Below, piece by piece: positions 33,538 through 44,655 of a DNA stretch of 64,000 nt (position 1 is the stretch's first letter; each line of letters begins with the position of its first letter). The notes beneath the pieces were generated by a model that was not told the DNA's origin, ran no database searches, and saw nothing but the letters and a program-made list of their open reading frames with translations. The position numbers were made by a program, and so were the translations under genes. This stretch comes from Thermodesulfobacteriota bacterium (GTDB lineage: Bacteria > Desulfobacterota_D > UBA1144 > Nemesobacterales > CSP1-2), in the NCBI GenBank assembly GCA_035559815.1, contig DATMAT010000020.1:1-64000 (forward strand), in the 5' to 3' direction.

Positions 33538-35538
33538 TCACGAATCAAGGCCCCTTGATTCCTTCACAATTTCCACTATATCGTGCATTATCCGGTTAAG
33601 GGAATAGTCTTTTGGGGTGTAGACGCGCCTGAGGCCGGCCTTGATGAGTAGTTTAGCATCTTCGTCCGGAATGATGCCGCCGGCGATTACCGGTATGTCA
33701 TCAAGCTGCCGTTTTCTCATCAAGCCTATTATCTTGGGGATGATTGTGTCGTGTGAGCCGGATAGAATGCTCAGCCCCACTAGGTCCACGTTCTCCTCTT
33801 CCGCGGTTCTGGCAATCTGCTCGGGGGTAAGGCGAATACCTTGATAAATGACCTCCATACCTACCTCCCTTGCTCGAACAGCAATTTGCTCGGCGCCGTT
33901 TGAATGACCGTCGAGCCCCGGCTTCCCGATAAGTATCTTAATCGGGCGTCCCAGCTTTTCTCCGAGCGCTTTAACTTCGCTTCTTATTCGAGTTATGTCA
34001 TCGGTTTCCCTTTGAAGCCGGATGGAAGTCCCGGTCGGGGCCCGGTATTCGCCAAAGACCAGGCGAAGTGTGTCCGACCATTCCCCGGTGGTAACACCGG
34101 CATGGGCACAATGGATTGAAGCGGGCATGATGTTTTCACTGCTTTTGGCTGTATCCCTTAATCTTTCCAGGGCATCTTTGACTGCCTTCTGGTTTCTCCT
34201 GACTTTGAACGACCTTAACCTTTCTATTTGTTTTTTAACCATCTCCGGCTCAACCTTCTGTATCGACTCCTCTATAGATTGGGTGTGAGGAGATACCTCC
34301 GTCTCGGTAAAGCAATTAACCCCGACTATCTTTATATCCCCGGATTCGATTGCTCGAACACGCTCGGCATGAGACGAGACCAGCGCCATCTTCATGTATT
34401 CGATTGCCTCGAGCGTGCCGCCGATTTTCCGGATCCTATCTATTTCTTTCCATGCGGCGTCTTTTAGCTCTTTAACCGTGGCCTCGATTACCGATGAGCC
34501 GTTGAATATGTCCGGATACTCCAGCAAGTCGGTTTCGTAGGCTAGAATCTGCTGAAACCGGAGTGACCATTGCTGGTCCCAGGGGCGGGGAAGCCCCAGG
34601 GCTTCATTCCATGCGGGAAGCTGAATTGCTCTGGCGCGGGCATCCCTGCTAAGGGTTACGGCCAGCATCTCGATTATTATCCGGGCGACGTTGTTCTCCG
34701 GTTGTTGTGCGGTGAGGCCAAGGGAGTTCACCTGAACTCCGTATCTAAAACGTCTGTACTTCTCGTCTTTGACCCCGTATTCTTTCAAGGTCAGCTCATC
34801 CCACATTTCGGTGAATGCCCTCATCTTGCAGAGTTCCTCGATGAAACGAATCCCGGCGTTCACAAAAAAGGAGATGCGGCCCACAACTTGTGGAAACTGC
34901 TCTTCAGGAATCTGCCCGTTTTCACGAACTGAATCGAGCACGGTGGTTGCATTTGCTAGTGTGAATGCAATCTCCTGCACCGGGGTGGCCCCGGCTTCCT
35001 GGAGATGATAGCTGCATATATTAATCGGGTTCCAAGCCGGTACTTTAGAGGATGTGTAAGAAATCATGTCGGAGATAAGGCGCATGGACGGTCTTGGAGG
35101 AAATATGTATGTCCCGCGTGAGAGGTATTCTTTCAAAATATCGTTTTGAGTGGTTCCTTGGAGAAGGGAAATATCTATTCCCCGTTTCTCGGCTAGTGCT
35201 ATGTACAGGGAAAGGAGCCAGGCGGCAGTGGCGTTGATGGTCATTGAGGTGTTCATTTTTTCTAGTGGTATCTGGTAGAAAAGGGCTTCCATATCTTCGA
35301 TATGGCAGACGGGGACTCCTACCTTGCCCACCTCGCCCTCGGCCAGGGGATGGTCGGAGTCGTAACCGGTCTGAGTGGGAAGGTCAAAGGCGATGCTTAA
35401 GCCGGTTTGTCCCTTGGCCAGGTTTTTCCGGAATAGTTCGTTAGAGGCTTCGGCGGTCGTATGCCCGGCATAGGTCCTCATTATCCAGGGATTGTCTTTC
35501 ACTCGTCTTTTCGATTTCTGGTCCGGCTTTGAAGGCAT
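33538..35538 (-). CDS. ecm: Ethylmalonyl-CoA mutase (B12-dependent)
   Basis: The 666-residue acyl-CoA mutase carries substrate barrel and cobalamin domain in one chain. The barrel contains RTYAGH, FDLPTQTGYDSDHPL and SYHLQEAGATPVQE; the B12 domain contains GKPGLDGHSNGAEQI, with the His that ligates cobalt. Sequence detail throughout (MNTSMTINATAAWLL, RYGVQVNSLGLTAQQPENN, LPAWNEALGLPRPWDQQW) follows ethylmalonyl-CoA mutase of the ethylmalonyl-CoA pathway more closely than MCM. It would isomerise (2R)-ethylmalonyl-CoA to methylsuccinyl-CoA. The crotonyl-CoA carboxylase/reductase and other pathway genes are not in this window. ATG 35538 has GGGGGAG upstream; a start 36 bp earlier is possible. 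Confidence 0.85.
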   Translation of the reverse strand: MPSKPDQKSKRRVKDNPWIMRTYAGHTTAEASNELFRKNLAKGQTGLSIAFDLPTQTGYDSDHPLAEGEVGKVGVPVCHIEDMEALFYQIPLEKMNTSMTINATAAWLLSLYIALAEKRGIDISLLQGTTQNDILKEYLSRGTYIFPPRPSMRLISDMISYTSSKVPAWNPINICSYHLQEAGATPVQEIAFTLANATTVLDSVRENGQIPEEQFPQVVGRISFFVNAGIRFIEELCKMRAFTEMWDELTLKEYGVKDEKYRRFRYGVQVNSLGLTAQQPENNVARIIIEMLAVTLSRDARARAIQLPAWNEALGLPRPWDQQWSLRFQQILAYETDLLEYPDIFNGSSVIEATVKELKDAAWKEIDRIRKIGGTLEAIEYMKMALVSSHAERVRAIESGDIKIVGVNCFTETEVSPHTQSIEESIQKVEPEMVKKQIERLRSFKVRRNQKAVKDALERLRDTAKSSENIMPASIHCAHAGVTTGEWSDTLRLVFGEYRAPTGTSIRLQRETDDITRIRSEVKALGEKLGRPIKILIGKPGLDGHSNGAEQIAVRAREVGMEVIYQGIRLTPEQIARTAEEENVDLVGLSILSGSHDTIIPKIIGLMRKRQLDDIPVIAGGIIPDEDAKLLIKAGLRRVYTPKDYSLNRIMHDIVEIVKESRGLDS

Positions 35539-35722
35539 ACTAATTCTCCCCCTGATAATAGAAGCACAAATCACTGGCAGTAGGGGGATAATTGGGTCGG
35601 TTGCTTTAGGCGAAGCTGATTGCCCTTACTACTGCCACGATACACAATAATGTTATCAGAAAAGTAGGAGGAGAGGAAAGTATGGTCTTTGAACCTCTGA
35701 TTACTCTGGACAGCTATGATAA

Positions 35723-35760
35723 TAGATGTAGGGGCACGCTGCGGCGTGCCCCTACATCTA
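35723..35760. repeat. GTAGGGGCACG hairpin (REP-like)
   Basis: Two arms (35723-35739 and 35744-35760, TAGATGTAGGGGCACGC and its complement) pair perfectly over 17 bp with a 4-base loop. It starts GTAGGGGCACG and ends CGTGCCCCTAC, the same head and tail style as the hairpins at 47207, 48192 and 48630. Confidence 0.85.
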
Positions 35761-35830
35761 TCTCATCCAATAGAGAAATTAACTTGCTCATGGTAAGGTC
35801 TTATTCCGAGACATATCTGTCCAAAATAAG

Positions 35831-36135
35831 AGATTGCTTCGCTTCGCTCGCAATGACAACCCATGTCCTGTGATTGCGAGGAGTGAAGCGACGAAGCAAT
35901 CCCTTGAAAAAAAGAGATTAGGGTTAGAATGATCCATGGTTCGACAGAGTTTGCCCTGAGTTTATCGAAGGGCTCACCATGAAGGCAGATATAAAACTTG
36001 TAGCAATGCCATGCCCTTCACCCTGAGCGGAATCGAAGGGTGAGTCCTTCGGCTTAGTTTATCTTGAGTGCTTCGACCTCGCTCAGCATAAACTAAGCCG
36101 AAAGGCTCAGAATAAACTACGATGAAGGGTGAGTA
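35831..36135. repeat. Cluster of dispersed inverted repeats
   Basis: The 742-bp gap 35575-36316 has no gene. Within it 35831-35903 is an inverted pair (AGATTGCTTCGCTTCG and CGACGAAGCAATCCC). At 35939-35977 and 36005-36135 there are further repeats of the TTCGACAG/CTGAGTTTATCGAAG and CCTTCACCCTGAGCG/CGAAGGGTGAG classes, which recur near 42.1, 44.5, 47.9 and 60.7 kb. These are short non-coding repeats; some produce spurious ORFs. Confidence 0.7.
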
Positions 36136-36164
36136 GGATTAAAAAGGCTATTTCAACAAATAGG

Positions 36165-36283
36165 GTTAGGACGGTGCTTGCATGAGAAACATAAAAGAGG
36201 GTGACCTGACTTTAAAAAGACCATTTTATCTATTTAAAGGCCTTGTTTTATAAGTATGAACCATTACTTTGGACAGCAGTAAT
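36165..36283 (+). repeat. Dispersed ~120-bp element, copy 2, upstream of GNAT gene
   Basis: It aligns with 9273-9403 along its length, including GTTAGGACGG, AAACATAAAAGA, TTTAAAAAGA, TTTTATCTAT and TAAAGGCCTTGTTT. It ends 34 bp before the start of the acetyltransferase gene, as copy 1 ends just before truD. Confidence 0.7.
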
Positions 36284-36316
36284 TTCGAGAGTAATTTTTG
36301 GGTTTAAACTTAAGCT

Positions 36317-36844
36317 ATGATTAAGCGGAAGGTATCTCCAGCTTCATTGAAGAACGGCTTGGTGATACGGGAAATTGAAGCCGGAGAAGAATTTGAAGTA
36401 TCCAGACTGGTAGACCGCGTCTTCATGGAATTTATTGCTCCTATTTTTTCCAACCGGGGTACTCATGAAGTCAGACGCTATGCCAAGGCCGAGAGACTGA
36501 AAGAACGGCTGGAAGAAGGTTGCTTTATTCTTCTCGCTTTATGGAAGGGACAAATCGTTGGAATGATTGAGGTAAAGGAAGAGGGCCATATATCTTTGCT
36601 GTTTGTTGACGGCGAGTATCAGGGCAAGGGGATTGCCAGGAAATTGATTAATGCTGCTGTCAAGCGCTGTTTAAAAATAGACCCTTTCCTTAAAGTCGTT
36701 TCGGTCAATTCCGCTCCGAACTCGGTTAAATTCTACAAGAAGCTAGGTTTCGTCCCCACCCATTCCCAACGCATCCAGAATGGGGTGCGATATGTGCCGA
36801 TGGAGTTGGAAGTTAATGCGGAATTGAACCTGATTTGTAGATAG
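36317..36844 (+). CDS. GNAT-family N-acetyltransferase
   Basis: The 175-residue protein has the acetyl-CoA-binding motif A region (LLFVDGEYQGKGIARKLINA, Q/R-x-x-G-x-G/A) and the C-terminal NSAPNSVKFYKKLGF block of the Gcn5 fold. It acetylates an amine on a small molecule or protein; the acceptor is not predictable. It is isolated between the repeat cluster and the AT-rich accessory patch. Confidence 0.82.
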   Translation: MIKRKVSPASLKNGLVIREIEAGEEFEVSRLVDRVFMEFIAPIFSNRGTHEVRRYAKAERLKERLEEGCFILLALWKGQIVGMIEVKEEGHISLLFVDGEYQGKGIARKLINAAVKRCLKIDPFLKVVSVNSAPNSVKFYKKLGFVPTHSQRIQNGVRYVPMELEVNAELNLICR

Positions 36845-37055
36845 ACAATCTCATGCCATGGATTTATTTTCACGCCCATTTGCGAGTTCTTATAGGAGCT
36901 TCTGGAAATCCCTTTTTTTGAGAGATAAATAGGATTAACAGATTTTGACTTGAAATGGATATTTATATTGCGATTGGGCTAAACATGGTACAAAAATTTA
37001 ATTAACCTGTACGTTATTTGAATACTGTATTCTTTTATTTATACAACGCACTTTG

Positions 37056-37289
37056 ATGCACTTCGAAATCGTCGGAGAAATTACCGATATTGAAATAATT
37101 GCTGTAGGCAGTGCTATTCGTATCCTTCCAGTTTTGCGAAAGCGATACGGCAAGGGACGATGGAGAAAGTTAAAAGGAATTGCTACTGTTCTTTTGCCCG
37201 ATGGACAAATACGGATAGCTGAAGTACACTGGTTTGAAGCGCATGGCATAGGCAAGAGGAAAATGAGAATAAAGAGATTTCTAGATTAA
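37056..37289 (+). CDS. Conserved hypothetical, 77 aa
   Basis: The sequence reads as a small beta-rich protein: FEIVGEITDIEIIAVGSAIR, then RYGKGRWRKLKGIATVLLPDGQIRIAEVHWFEAHGIGKRKMRIKRFLD. The GKGRWRK-KG-A-V-L-DG-x-x-x-AE-HW-EAHGIGK pattern is shared by many short hypothetical proteins and is not named here. The start is ATG 37056. It is 5 bp upstream of the next small gene, with which it usually pairs, so I treat them as a unit. The patch is AT-richer than its surroundings. Confidence 0.6.
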   Translation: MHFEIVGEITDIEIIAVGSAIRILPVLRKRYGKGRWRKLKGIATVLLPDGQIRIAEVHWFEAHGIGKRKMRIKRFLD

Positions 37290-37294
37290 AGACT

Positions 37295-37531
37295 ATGGTA
37301 AAAAATAAAAACCAAAAAAAGAAATTCGCTATATGTATTAGTACAGATGACCCAGACTTATTGACCCCACGGATGATTTATCGAATCTTACCTGACAATA
37401 ATGCAGCACGGTCTAACTATGTTCGTGTGATAGATAATGAGGGCGAAGATTATTTATACCCTGCGGATTATTTCGTTTTTGTCGATCTCCCTCCTGCAGT
37501 AGAGAAAGCGTTGTTGAGGGTATCGAAATAA
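37295..37531 (+). CDS. Conserved hypothetical, 78 aa
   Basis: A basic N-terminus is followed by FAICISTDDPDLLTPRMIYRILPD and VIDNEGEDYLYPADYFVFVDLP. The I-Y-R-I-L-P-D and V-I-D-N-E-G-E-D-Y-L-Y-P blocks recur in small uncharacterised proteins that lie beside the 77-residue gene. No enzyme motif is present. It follows that gene by 5 bp. Confidence 0.6.
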   Translation: MVKNKNQKKKFAICISTDDPDLLTPRMIYRILPDNNAARSNYVRVIDNEGEDYLYPADYFVFVDLPPAVEKALLRVSK

Positions 37532-37729
37532 TTCGAAAATACAAGAGCTTTCTACCGTACCCCAAGAATATATTTACGATGATCCCTTTAATGCCTCTCA
37601 ATTTTGACTTGCGATGCCTTTTACTTTATATTCGTCAATAATTAGGTTTTTTGTAAGAATTCCAGGATATTATGCTTGAAGTTTGTACATATGATGTTTC
37701 CAGTGAAGCAGTTACTAAGTCAGTGCTTT

Positions 37730-38545
37730 ATGGATCGAATTAATTATACAAAATTTTTAGAGGCGGTTGGAGCGGAATTTCAGGCCCGTATATCAAAGGC
37801 TAAATATTATAAGCACCCTACCGGCGTTGGGGATGCGCTAGAAGATATTGTTCGAGAATATCTCAGACAAATTCTTCCCGAGCGTTTCTCCGTGGACCGT
37901 GGAAAAATTTTTGATAGCGAAGGAAGACTCTCTCGTGAATTTGACATCATCATTTCTGAGCGTTTTGACGTTGTTCCGATGATGGCATTGGCAGGTAGGA
38001 GAATAATACCAGTAGAGGCTGTATATGGTGTTATCGAAGTTAAATCGAGGCTTGATTTAAACAACTACAACAGTTTTATTCAAGCAGTCGAACAGCTTGA
38101 TGAGATGCGTAGATTTTATAAATCTGTAGACAATAGTTTGGTTCACTCAAAAGAAGAAGGTTATAGTGCGCAGGATAACGTTCCTGGTAAATTATGGAGC
38201 GGAATCATTACTTTTAATGCTCTTCAAAGAAAGACGCTTCGCGCTCTTTTACAAAAATTTTGTGAAGGCCTTGTTTTCATATGCATACCACATAGAGAGT
38301 TAGTTTTATACTGGCCGAATGATACAGATTTCATACATTATCCGTTAAAACTAAAGTCTCTTCCATTAGCTGTTTGGCTAATCCTGGAATTGACTACTAA
38401 TAATTTGCGTTCAAGGAAATTAATGCCTGATTTTTCACGCTATAGGAGTAATATGCTTAAAAAAATTATTGGAGAAACAAGTGACAAACTGAGATTGAAG
38501 AGAAATACTAACAAAAAAGGCCAGAGACTCAAGAGTAGTAAGTAG
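37730..38545 (+). CDS. DUF6602 protein, restriction-endonuclease-like core
   Basis: The protein has a helical N-terminus, then SREFDIIIS (the metal-binding Asp) and, about 40 residues later, VEAVYGVIEVKSRLD (E-x-K), the pattern of a PD-(D/E)XK nuclease core as in DUF6602 proteins. The C-terminal half is variable and ends in a Lys-rich tail. The role is unknown; family members are scattered in accessory regions and may act in defence or DNA processing. I prefer ATG 37730; a TTG at 37676 would add 18 residues. The gene is AT-richer than the flanks, which hints at transfer. Confidence 0.6.
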   Translation: MDRINYTKFLEAVGAEFQARISKAKYYKHPTGVGDALEDIVREYLRQILPERFSVDRGKIFDSEGRLSREFDIIISERFDVVPMMALAGRRIIPVEAVYGVIEVKSRLDLNNYNSFIQAVEQLDEMRRFYKSVDNSLVHSKEEGYSAQDNVPGKLWSGIITFNALQRKTLRALLQKFCEGLVFICIPHRELVLYWPNDTDFIHYPLKLKSLPLAVWLILELTTNNLRSRKLMPDFSRYRSNMLKKIIGETSDKLRLKRNTNKKGQRLKSSK

Positions 38546-38610
38546 GGTACTGACTCTCAGCGACAATTGGCTTTGAGAAAACTGCTTTTAGATTTTCCAT
38601 TCTAATTAAA

Positions 38611-38639
38611 TTGAGTAACCCCTGCTTCTATGGTACTAT
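38611..38639 (+). promoter_or_regulatory. Promoter of dcd
   Basis: TTGAGT (38611-38616), a 17-bp spacer and TACTAT (38634-38639) lie about 43 bp before the dcd start, with an AAGGAG ribosome site in between. Confidence 0.5.
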
Positions 38640-38681
38640 CCCATACTTCCCAAAATTCCATCAAAAAGGAGAAATGAAGAG

Positions 38682-39236
38682 ATGGGGGTAAAGCCTGACC
38701 ACTGGATTAGGAGAATGGCACTCGAGCATAAGATGATCGAGCCGTTTGTCGAGGAGCAAGTTTCAAAGGGCTCCATATCTTACGGTCTATCCGCCTACGG
38801 GTACGACATCCGGGTGAGCGATGAATTCAAAGTTTTTACGAATGTTTACAACACGGTTGTAGACCCCAAGGGATTTGACGAGAAGTCCTTTGTGTCCATA
38901 AAAGCCGATGTCTGCTTGATTCCCCCTAATTCATTCGCCCTGGCCAGAACAGTCGAATATTTCCGAATTCCCCGTAGTGTGATCACCCTCTGCGTGGGCA
39001 AGTCAACCTACGCCCGGTGTGGTATAATAGTGAACGTTACGCCCTTTGAGCCCGAGTGGGAGGGATTTGTAACCCTAGAAATTTCTAACACAACCCCACT
39101 TCCGGCAAAAATTTATGCAAATGAAGGAATTGCTCAGGTTATATTTTTCGAGGCGGATGAGGTGTGCGAGGTGTCTTACGCTGACAAGAAAGGGAAGTAC
39201 CAAAAACAGGTAGGGATTACCCCTCCTAAGGTTTGA
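38682..39236 (+). CDS. dcd: dCTP deaminase
   Basis: The enzyme deaminates dCTP to dUTP, feeding dTMP synthesis. The 184-residue trimeric dUTPase-fold protein has [13 protein letters not shown], the [27 protein letters not shown] block and the catalytic-region motif [16 protein letters not shown]. The N-terminal W-I-R-R-M opening is standard. It precedes gyrB by 161 bp on the same strand. Confidence 0.94.
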   Translation: MGVKPDHWIRRMALEHKMIEPFVEEQVSKGSISYGLSAYGYDIRVSDEFKVFTNVYNTVVDPKGFDEKSFVSIKADVCLIPPNSFALARTVEYFRIPRSVITLCVGKSTYARCGIIVNVTPFEPEWEGFVTLEISNTTPLPAKIYANEGIAQVIFFEADEVCEVSYADKKGKYQKQVGITPPKV

Positions 39237-39333
39237 TGAAATTAATCCGGGGCGGTTTGCTAACTGCCCTAAAATGAAACGGTTTTAGGTATAGAAATTA
39301 CTTTATAAACCTACACAAAAGTTCCTGATATCA

Positions 39334-39362
39334 TTTACTTTTGTTGGTTTTTATGGTATATT
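39334..39362 (+). promoter_or_regulatory. Promoter of gyrB
   Basis: TTTACT (39334-39339), a 17-bp spacer and TATATT (39357-39362) lie about 36 bp before the TTG start. An ACAAAAGT/ACTTTTGT inverted repeat at 39315-39344 overlaps the -35, a possible site for gyrase autoregulation. Confidence 0.6.
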
Positions 39363-39397
39363 AGTTAAGATTTATTTTATTACCGGAGGTTGTGTAG

Positions 39398-41863
<2,466 letters not shown>

Positions 41864-41947
41864 TCCAAGAATTTATTTGCCACAGAGATTGCCGAGTTTA
41901 TTGAGTTGTGGTCTTTGAATATATGCCTTACTAAGATTAAACCCAAT

Positions 41948-41975
41948 GTAGGGAACGCATATATGTGTTTCTTAC
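41948..41975. repeat. 28-bp palindrome family, copy 2 (after gyrB)
   Basis: It has head GTAGGGAACGCATA and tail TATGTGTTTCTTAC. The three positions that differ from a perfect palindrome all give G-T (G-U in RNA) pairs, so pairing is kept. It lies 85 bp after gyrB. Confidence 0.85.
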
Positions 41976-42060
41976 AATCCTATATTTTAACTTGTAATAG
42001 CGAGAACTAATCAAACAGGCAGTGCTTTAGAAATTTGTAACTAATAGAATGGGTTCAGTT

Positions 42061-42200
42061 ACTCTGAGCTCATCATAACATTCAGAGCTTGTCCAGAGCA
42101 AAGCGTAGGAATAGAATCTGCGAGGGCCCTAAGTAGTCATGCTGAACGAAGTGAAGCATCTTAAAATTAGATTCTTCGCCTTCGGCTCAGAGTGACAGCG
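42061..42200. repeat. Dispersed repeats in the gyrB-macA gap
   Basis: The 599-bp gap 41864-42462 has no gene. Repeats of the GTCATGCTGAACGAAGTGAAGC and TTCGCCTTCGGCTCAGAGTGAC type lie at 42137-42199, and a CTCTGAG/TTCAGAG pair precedes them. The remainder is AT-rich with no coding signal. Confidence 0.5.
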
Positions 42201-42462
42201 TTGAAAGTTACTGCCAGATACAACCTATGCCTGCATTGCTGAAATCTCGAATTCTGATTATTACAATTATTTCTTCAAAAACTTAGCAACTAGGCTAATC
42301 CACAATTCAGGGCAATTATTAAAGCTGGTTTTCGCTCACGCAATTTCATTTGACATTCTTAGGTGCTAATACATACTATTAAATCAAGACTTCAATGGCT
42401 TATTCATTCCCTCTCGTTTCCGTCTGATGCATGATCGGCATCGATTAAAATCCAGTTAAATC

Positions 42463-43617
42463 ATGACCACCGACCCAACTAATAGAACCGTTGACCTTTC
42501 TTCATTAAGGATTGACCGGGACAAGCCTCAGTCAAGGAGGCGCTTCCTGAAACTCTCGGCCGGGGTATTGATTCTGTTGTTGGTACTTTTCTTGTTTTTT
42601 CGTGTTGCGCCGCGGCACTTTGCTTTCCTGAGCCCGGAGGTCTCGGTAGCCCGTGCCATACTCGTTCCTCCCTCTCAAGCTGCCACAGTACTGACCGCTT
42701 CCGGCTACATAGTGGCAAGAAGCAAGGCAGAGATATCACCCAAGACAGTGGGCCGTATCGCCTGGATCAATTTGGAAGAGGGACAAAGGGTGAAAAAAGG
42801 AGAGCTGGTGGCGCGTCTGGAAAATCAGGAGTTAATTGCGCAGAAGGCTGAAGCATCGGCGAACCTGGCAAACGCCCGGAGGGAACTGGTACGGCAGAAG
42901 GAGCTTTTTGCCAAGGGGATTACTACGGAACAGTCTCTGGACAACGCAGAGACACAGGTGGAGATATTCGAGGCCCAGCTCCACTACATCGAGGAGCAGA
43001 TTCGTAACACCGAGATTTACGCTCCCATAGACGGGGTGGTTACCGTGAAAAAAGCGTTTCTGGGAGAGACCGTTACCCCACAAGGGTTTGGGGCCGGTTC
43101 TGCCGGGGCTACCTTTGCGGTAATTGTCGACTTAGACTCACTGGAGATGGAGGCGGATATCAACGAGCAGAACGTCTCAAAGCTTAGGCTAGGAATGCCT
43201 GCCGAAGTAACCCTTGATGCCTACCCGGATCGTTCTTACAAGGCCAGATTGCGCCAGATTGTCCCCACGGCGGATAGGCAAAAGGGCTCGGTCAAGGTCA
43301 AAATAGAGCTTCTGGAGAGGGATGAAAGGGTTTTACCGGAGATGTCCTGCCGGGTCTACTTTCAGAATTGGGAAATCCTTTCAGAGGGAAAGTCCAGGGT
43401 GATGATACCGGTTTCTTCAGTGATAGATATGGACGGAGAGAAAGGGGTTTTTCTGCTCAACCGGGATGCGATTCGGTTCCAGCCAGTTGCATTGGGTAAC
43501 ACCGTAGGCTCGCAGATAGAGGTTATGGAAGGGCTTTCAGGCGGGGAGGAGATAGTTGTCGAGGCGGCTGATAATAATCTCGAAAACGGCCAGAAAGTAA
43601 GAAGGAAAAGCGAGTGA
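42463..43617 (+). CDS. HlyD/MacA-type efflux periplasmic adaptor
   Basis: The 384-residue membrane-fusion protein has one N-terminal anchor near residues 28-48, a lipoyl-like hairpin (ISPKTVGRIAWINLEEGQRVKKGELVARLENQE), a coiled coil (LANARRELVRQKELFAKG), a second lipoyl half (IYAPIDGVVTVKKAFLGE) and a beta-barrel region. It would link an inner-membrane ABC exporter to an outer-membrane channel. The ABC and permease genes follow directly, so it belongs to a MacAB-like or DevBCA-like exporter. No TolC-type gene is in the window. Confidence 0.88.
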   Translation: MTTDPTNRTVDLSSLRIDRDKPQSRRRFLKLSAGVLILLLVLFLFFRVAPRHFAFLSPEVSVARAILVPPSQAATVLTASGYIVARSKAEISPKTVGRIAWINLEEGQRVKKGELVARLENQELIAQKAEASANLANARRELVRQKELFAKGITTEQSLDNAETQVEIFEAQLHYIEEQIRNTEIYAPIDGVVTVKKAFLGETVTPQGFGAGSAGATFAVIVDLDSLEMEADINEQNVSKLRLGMPAEVTLDAYPDRSYKARLRQIVPTADRQKGSVKVKIELLERDERVLPEMSCRVYFQNWEILSEGKSRVMIPVSSVIDMDGEKGVFLLNRDAIRFQPVALGNTVGSQIEVMEGLSGGEEIVVEAADNNLENGQKVRRKSE

Positions 43618-43621
43618 ACCG

Positions 43622-44377
43622 TTGGCCAAACCTCTCATACAAGTTTTAGATATAGTCAAGAAATATCACCGCGGTGCAGAAGAGCTTCTGGTTCTAAACG
43701 GCCTCAACTTGAACATAGAGGAAGGAGAGTTCGTAGCGCTGATGGGGCCATCGGGTTCCGGTAAGACTACGCTTCTTAACCTGATTGCCGGAATAGACCG
43801 CCCTACCTCCGGGCATATCTACGTGGGGGAAGAGGACATCTCCGCCATGAATGAGTCGGAGTTGGCCGAGTGGCGAAGCCGTCACATTGGATTTATTTTT
43901 CAGACGTACAATCTGATTCCGGTTCTGACTGCTTTTGAGAACGTGGAGCTTCCTTTATTACTAACACCCCTGGGAAAAGCGGAGCGGCGAAAGCACGTGG
44001 AGATTGCCCTTTACATAGTGGGGTTAGCCGACCGAATGTCCCACTATCCAAACCAGCTTTCCGGCGGACAGGAGCAGCGGGTGGCTATAGCCAGGGCAAT
44101 AGTGACTGATCCTACTCTTCTCATAGCCGACGAGCCGACGGGGGACTTGGATGCTAAAAGTGCGGACGAGGTACTGGTCCTTCTGGAGCGCTTGAACTTA
44201 GAGTTCAAGAAGACCATAGTCATGGTGACGCACGACCCGAAGGCGGCTTCACGCGCACGCCGGCTGGTACGTTTGGAAAAAGGAATCTTGATTGAAGACA
44301 ACCATTCGAATGGTATTGGTTCTCCTGGGCCTGCTGATGTAATTGATGCTTCTGTTGGCCCCGCAGAATCGGAATGA
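43622..44377 (+). CDS. ABC transporter ATP-binding protein (MacB/LolD type)
   Basis: Its 251 residues carry Walker [10 protein letters not shown], the Q-loop [20 protein letters not shown], signature [14 protein letters not shown], Walker [13 protein letters not shown] and the H-loop THDP. MacB/LolD ATPases work in pulling substrates through a periplasmic adaptor rather than importing. TTG 43622 lies 4 bp after the adaptor stop, and the two permeases downstream complete the exporter. Confidence 0.92.
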   Translation: MAKPLIQVLDIVKKYHRGAEELLVLNGLNLNIEEGEFVALMGPSGSGKTTLLNLIAGIDRPTSGHIYVGEEDISAMNESELAEWRSRHIGFIFQTYNLIPVLTAFENVELPLLLTPLGKAERRKHVEIALYIVGLADRMSHYPNQLSGGQEQRVAIARAIVTDPTLLIADEPTGDLDAKSADEVLVLLERLNLEFKKTIVMVTHDPKAASRARRLVRLEKGILIEDNHSNGIGSPGPADVIDASVGPAESE

Positions 44378-44485
44378 TTAGGGGACGGTGAAATGAATAG
44401 TTCTAAGCCTGATTTTAACCTCCACTTCGTCCCCTCCTTTGTGAGGAGGTGGTTTAAGGAGGTATTAGTAAGACCGGTGAATAAT

Positions 44486-44515
44486 CCGTTCGTTCTGAGC
44501 CTGTCGAAGAACGGG
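44486..44515. repeat. CGTTCTGAGCCTGTCGAAGAACG repeat
   Basis: CCGTTCGTTCTGAGCCTGTCG with the complementary GAAGAACGG forms a short inverted repeat in the 278-bp gap before the first permease. The encoded peptide [11 protein letters not shown] appears wherever this repeat is mistranslated, so the ORF over it is not a gene. Confidence 0.7.
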
Positions 44516-44655
44516 TTTTCTAATCATTCATCCTTCGACCTTGTTGTTACGAGCGGATATTCATCCGCTGGGTGCAAAAATATTTAACGATGCAGGGCAG
44601 TCGTTACTACGGCGTCTATCAAAAAGGAACAGCTTTAAATAAAAGCTAAACGTAA

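Noticed and set aside
35682-35873. 63-codon plus-strand ORF in the repeat cluster
   Set aside because: It consists of hairpin and inverted-repeat sequence, so it is not a gene.
44393-44587. 64-codon plus-strand ORF containing [11 protein letters not shown]
   Set aside because: It is translated from the dispersed CGTTCTGAGCCTGTCG repeat, a known source of false ORFs.
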